Below, one piece after another: positions 6,016 to 7,573 of a DNA stretch of 7,573 nucleotides. Origin of the DNA: Alphaproteobacteria bacterium. GTDB lineage: Bacteria > Pseudomonadota > Alphaproteobacteria > RF32 > CAG-239. The DNA lies in contig JAGDBT010000122.1 in assembly GCA_017958895.1 (NCBI GenBank), positions 1 to 7,573 of the forward strand, written 5' to 3'. The translations under genes were made by a program, and so were the position numbers. Within the stretch, counting starts at the first letter, position 1, and the number at the start of each line of letters is the position of its first letter. The notes beneath the pieces are model-generated. The model ran no database searches, was not told where the DNA came from, and was given only the letters and a program-made list of their open reading frames with translations.

Positions 6016-6044
6016 TTGCAATACCCTTTTTTATCGCCTATATT
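6016..6044 (+). promoter_or_regulatory. Probable mtaB-ftsY promoter
   Basis: TTGCAA (6016-6021) and TATATT (6039-6044) are separated by exactly 17 bp; the -10 box matches 5 of 6 consensus bases. Transcription would begin near 6051, so the leader is only about 13 nt and consists of little more than the AAAGGA ribosome binding site. It also makes translation from the in-frame GTG at 6013 unlikely. Confidence 0.5.
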
Positions 6045-6063
6045 GCCTCAAAAGGAAACGGAT

Positions 6064-7098
6064 ATGGTAAAAGTAATAACTTTCGGTTGCCGTATAAATT
6101 CTTACGAGTCCGAAGTAATAAAAGAGAAATTACATGATTTTGATAACCTCATAGTTATCAATACCTGTGCCGTTACCGCCGAAGCCGAAAGACAATGCCG
6201 GCAAACCATCCGCAAATTAAAGCGAGATTATCCGCAAGCTGAAATTATCGTAACCGGTTGTTCCGCACAGCTCAATGCCGACAAATTAGCCGATATGCCT
6301 GAAGTATCTTTGGTTTTGGGCAATAAAGAGAAAAAAGATATAGAAAAGTATGTCAATGCCATCTTCAGCGATAAAAAACAAGTCAGCGATATCTTTGGCG
6401 ATGATAGATGCGAAGATTATATAATCACCGGCTTTGAAGGACGTCATAAAGCTTTTGTTCAGGTTCAACAAGGTTGCAATCATCGTTGCACTTACTGCAT
6501 TGTTCCTTATGCCCGCGGGCGAAACCGCTCGGTGCCGGCGGAATTGGTTGTAAAACAAATAAAAAAATTGCTGGATTCCGGATTTTCGGAAATCTGTTTG
6601 ACAGGCATTGATTTATGCTCTTATGAACCGTCTTTGAGCTTTTTGGTTGAGTATATTATGACGGAAATACCGAATTTACCTAAATTATCTTTCGGCTCCT
6701 TGGATCCGGCAAAAATTGACAATAATTTTATAAATTTATTACATAAATACAAAAATATATTTCCGTATTTTCATCTATCAATTCAATCTGGGGATAATGA
6801 TGTTCTGAAAATTATGGGAAGACGGCATCGTCGTGAAGATGTTATTAATTTATGTCATAAAATCAAAGAAATAAGAAATGAAGTTAAATTTGGAGCTGAC
6901 TTTATTTGCGGCTTTCCGACAGAAACCGATAAAGCCTTTCAAAACACTTGCGATTTAGTTAAAGAGGCCGGTTTGAATAAGTTGCACGTTTTTCCTTATT
7001 CGGAACGTCCCGGTACTCCGGCCGCCAAAATGGAACAAATCCCGATGGTTGAACGTCGCCGTCGCGCCGCTGTATTAAGAAATTTAAGCGAGGAATGA
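6064..7098 (+). CDS. mtaB: tRNA (N6-threonylcarbamoyladenosine(37)-C2)-methylthiotransferase MtaB, C-terminally short
   Basis: MtaB is a radical-SAM enzyme that converts t6A37 to ms2t6A37 in tRNAs reading ANN codons. The 344-residue protein has the N-terminal methylthiotransferase domain with three cluster cysteines (Cys9, Cys35, Cys66). The radical-SAM motif CNHRCTYC follows (Cys138, Cys142, Cys145), with the rest of the barrel including LSIQSGDNDVLKIMGRRH, FGADFICGFPTE and HVFPYSERPGTPA. MtaB-type proteins are usually above 400 residues and continue with a TRAM-like RNA-binding domain; here the protein stops soon after the SAM domain, in RRAAVLRNLSEE. Start 6064 is chosen because AAAGGA (6051-6056) is well placed; the open frame back to GTG at 6013 lacks a site. 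ftsY starts 1 nt after the stop, a common alphaproteobacterial arrangement. A MiaB assignment is less likely given the MtaB-like motifs and context. Confidence 0.9.
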   Translation: MVKVITFGCRINSYESEVIKEKLHDFDNLIVINTCAVTAEAERQCRQTIRKLKRDYPQAEIIVTGCSAQLNADKLADMPEVSLVLGNKEKKDIEKYVNAIFSDKKQVSDIFGDDRCEDYIITGFEGRHKAFVQVQQGCNHRCTYCIVPYARGRNRSVPAELVVKQIKKLLDSGFSEICLTGIDLCSYEPSLSFLVEYIMTEIPNLPKLSFGSLDPAKIDNNFINLLHKYKNIFPYFHLSIQSGDNDVLKIMGRRHRREDVINLCHKIKEIRNEVKFGADFICGFPTETDKAFQNTCDLVKEAGLNKLHVFPYSERPGTPAAKMEQIPMVERRRRAAVLRNLSEE

Positions 7099-7099
7099 T

Positions 7100-7573
7100 A
7101 TGAGTTTTTGGGAAAAATTAGGTTTGGGATTAAAGAAATCATCAACCAAAATAACAGAGGGTTTGTCTGATATCTTCAACAAACGTCGGCTTGACGACAG
7201 TACCCTGGAAGAATTGGAAGAATTATTACTTTCCTCTGATTTGGGCGTAAGTGCCACCACGGCGCTGATAAAAGATTTTGCCGCCAAAAAACAGGATAAA
7301 GACTTATCTGATGCGGAAATTCGCAAACTTCTGGCAACCGATATAGAAAAAATCTTAAAGCCTTCGGAAGTACAATTTACCGTAGATTCCGGCAAAAAAC
7401 CTTATATAATCTTAATGATAGGTGTCAATGGTGCCGGCAAAACCACTACTATCGGCAAATTAGCCGCCAAATTGCAGGCTGAAGGCAAACAGGTTTCCTT
7501 TATTGCCGCCGACACATTTCGGGCTGCCGCTGTGGAACAGCTCAAAGCCTGGGCCTTCAGGCTCTCCGTACGG
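7100..7573 (+). CDS. ftsY: Signal recognition particle receptor FtsY, 5' part only
   Basis: FtsY is the GTPase receptor that docks SRP-ribosome complexes at the inner membrane for co-translational insertion. The first 158 residues are present and the frame runs off the right edge. The protein begins MSFWEKLGLGLKK, an amphipathic membrane-binding helix, and lacks the long acidic A domain of E. coli FtsY, as is common in Alphaproteobacteria. The N domain helices (about 20-85) are followed by the G domain, with the P-loop GVNGAGKTTTIGKLA (about 108-122) and the DTFRAAAVEQL motif (about 137-147). GAGGAA, overlapping the last mtaB codons, is the ribosome binding site, and only 1 nt separates the genes, so translation is probably coupled. 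The last residues (WAFRLSVR) depart from the usual W-A-[ED]-R pattern, which may be an edge artefact. Confidence 0.96.
   Translation, partial: MSFWEKLGLGLKKSSTKITEGLSDIFNKRRLDDSTLEELEELLLSSDLGVSATTALIKDFAAKKQDKDLSDAEIRKLLATDIEKILKPSEVQFTVDSGKKPYIILMIGVNGAGKTTTIGKLAAKLQAEGKQVSFIAADTFRAAAVEQLKAWAFRLSVR

Noticed and set aside
6013..6063. N-terminal extension of MtaB from a GTG
   Set aside because: The extra residues do not resemble the family, the predicted promoter lies inside them, and the ATG at 6064 has a good ribosome binding site.
6286..6558. Minus-strand open frame opposite mtaB
   Set aside because: It is antisense to the conserved methylthiotransferase and radical-SAM region and lacks any recognisable motif.
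7084..7395. Minus-strand open frame opposite ftsY
   Set aside because: It is antisense to the conserved FtsY N domain; the serine-rich product reflects the complement of that gene.

Overview
The window looks like chromosomal DNA of an AT-rich alphaproteobacterium. The strongest sign is gene order: acpP-fabF-mltG on one strand and mtaB-ftsY on the other are both arrangements familiar from Alphaproteobacteria. The protein sequences fit this too (PgpA, the MtaB-type methylthiotransferase). A gut- or host-associated lineage with a reduced GC content would fit, but no rRNA or other species marker is present, so this is inference.

Layout from left to right. Positions 1-700 hold an AT-rich, unrecognised 173-residue gene (minus strand) with a 12-bp direct repeat at its 3' end and two inverted repeats upstream. 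Next is a minus-strand tRNA with anticodon CAU, framed by a good sigma70-type promoter and a strong intrinsic terminator. A small DUF378/YuzA-like membrane protein (minus) and phosphatidylglycerophosphatase A (plus) are divergent. pgpA then converges on a 493-residue unknown protein (minus) so tightly that the stop codons overlap by 6 bp, and a hairpin with a T-run sits over that overlap. The unknown protein appears to have an alpha/beta-hydrolase-like N-terminal half and a helical, ankyrin-like C-terminal half. It follows mltG, fabF and acpP on the same strand. A hairpin-plus-T-run lies between acpP and fabF. Divergent from acpP are mtaB and the 5' part of ftsY, which runs off the right edge.

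How the genes fit together: acpP and fabF supply fatty-acid elongation, pgpA makes phosphatidylglycerol from its phosphate precursor, and mltG cuts nascent peptidoglycan, so much of the window serves envelope synthesis. mtaB (tRNA modification) and ftsY (SRP receptor) serve translation and membrane-protein targeting. The core genes are ordinary. The accessory parts worth attention are the 493-residue protein after mltG and the AT-rich gene beside the tRNA. I saw no CRISPR array, insertion sequence, integrase or recognisable defence system. No strong case for a wholly new system can be made from this window alone.
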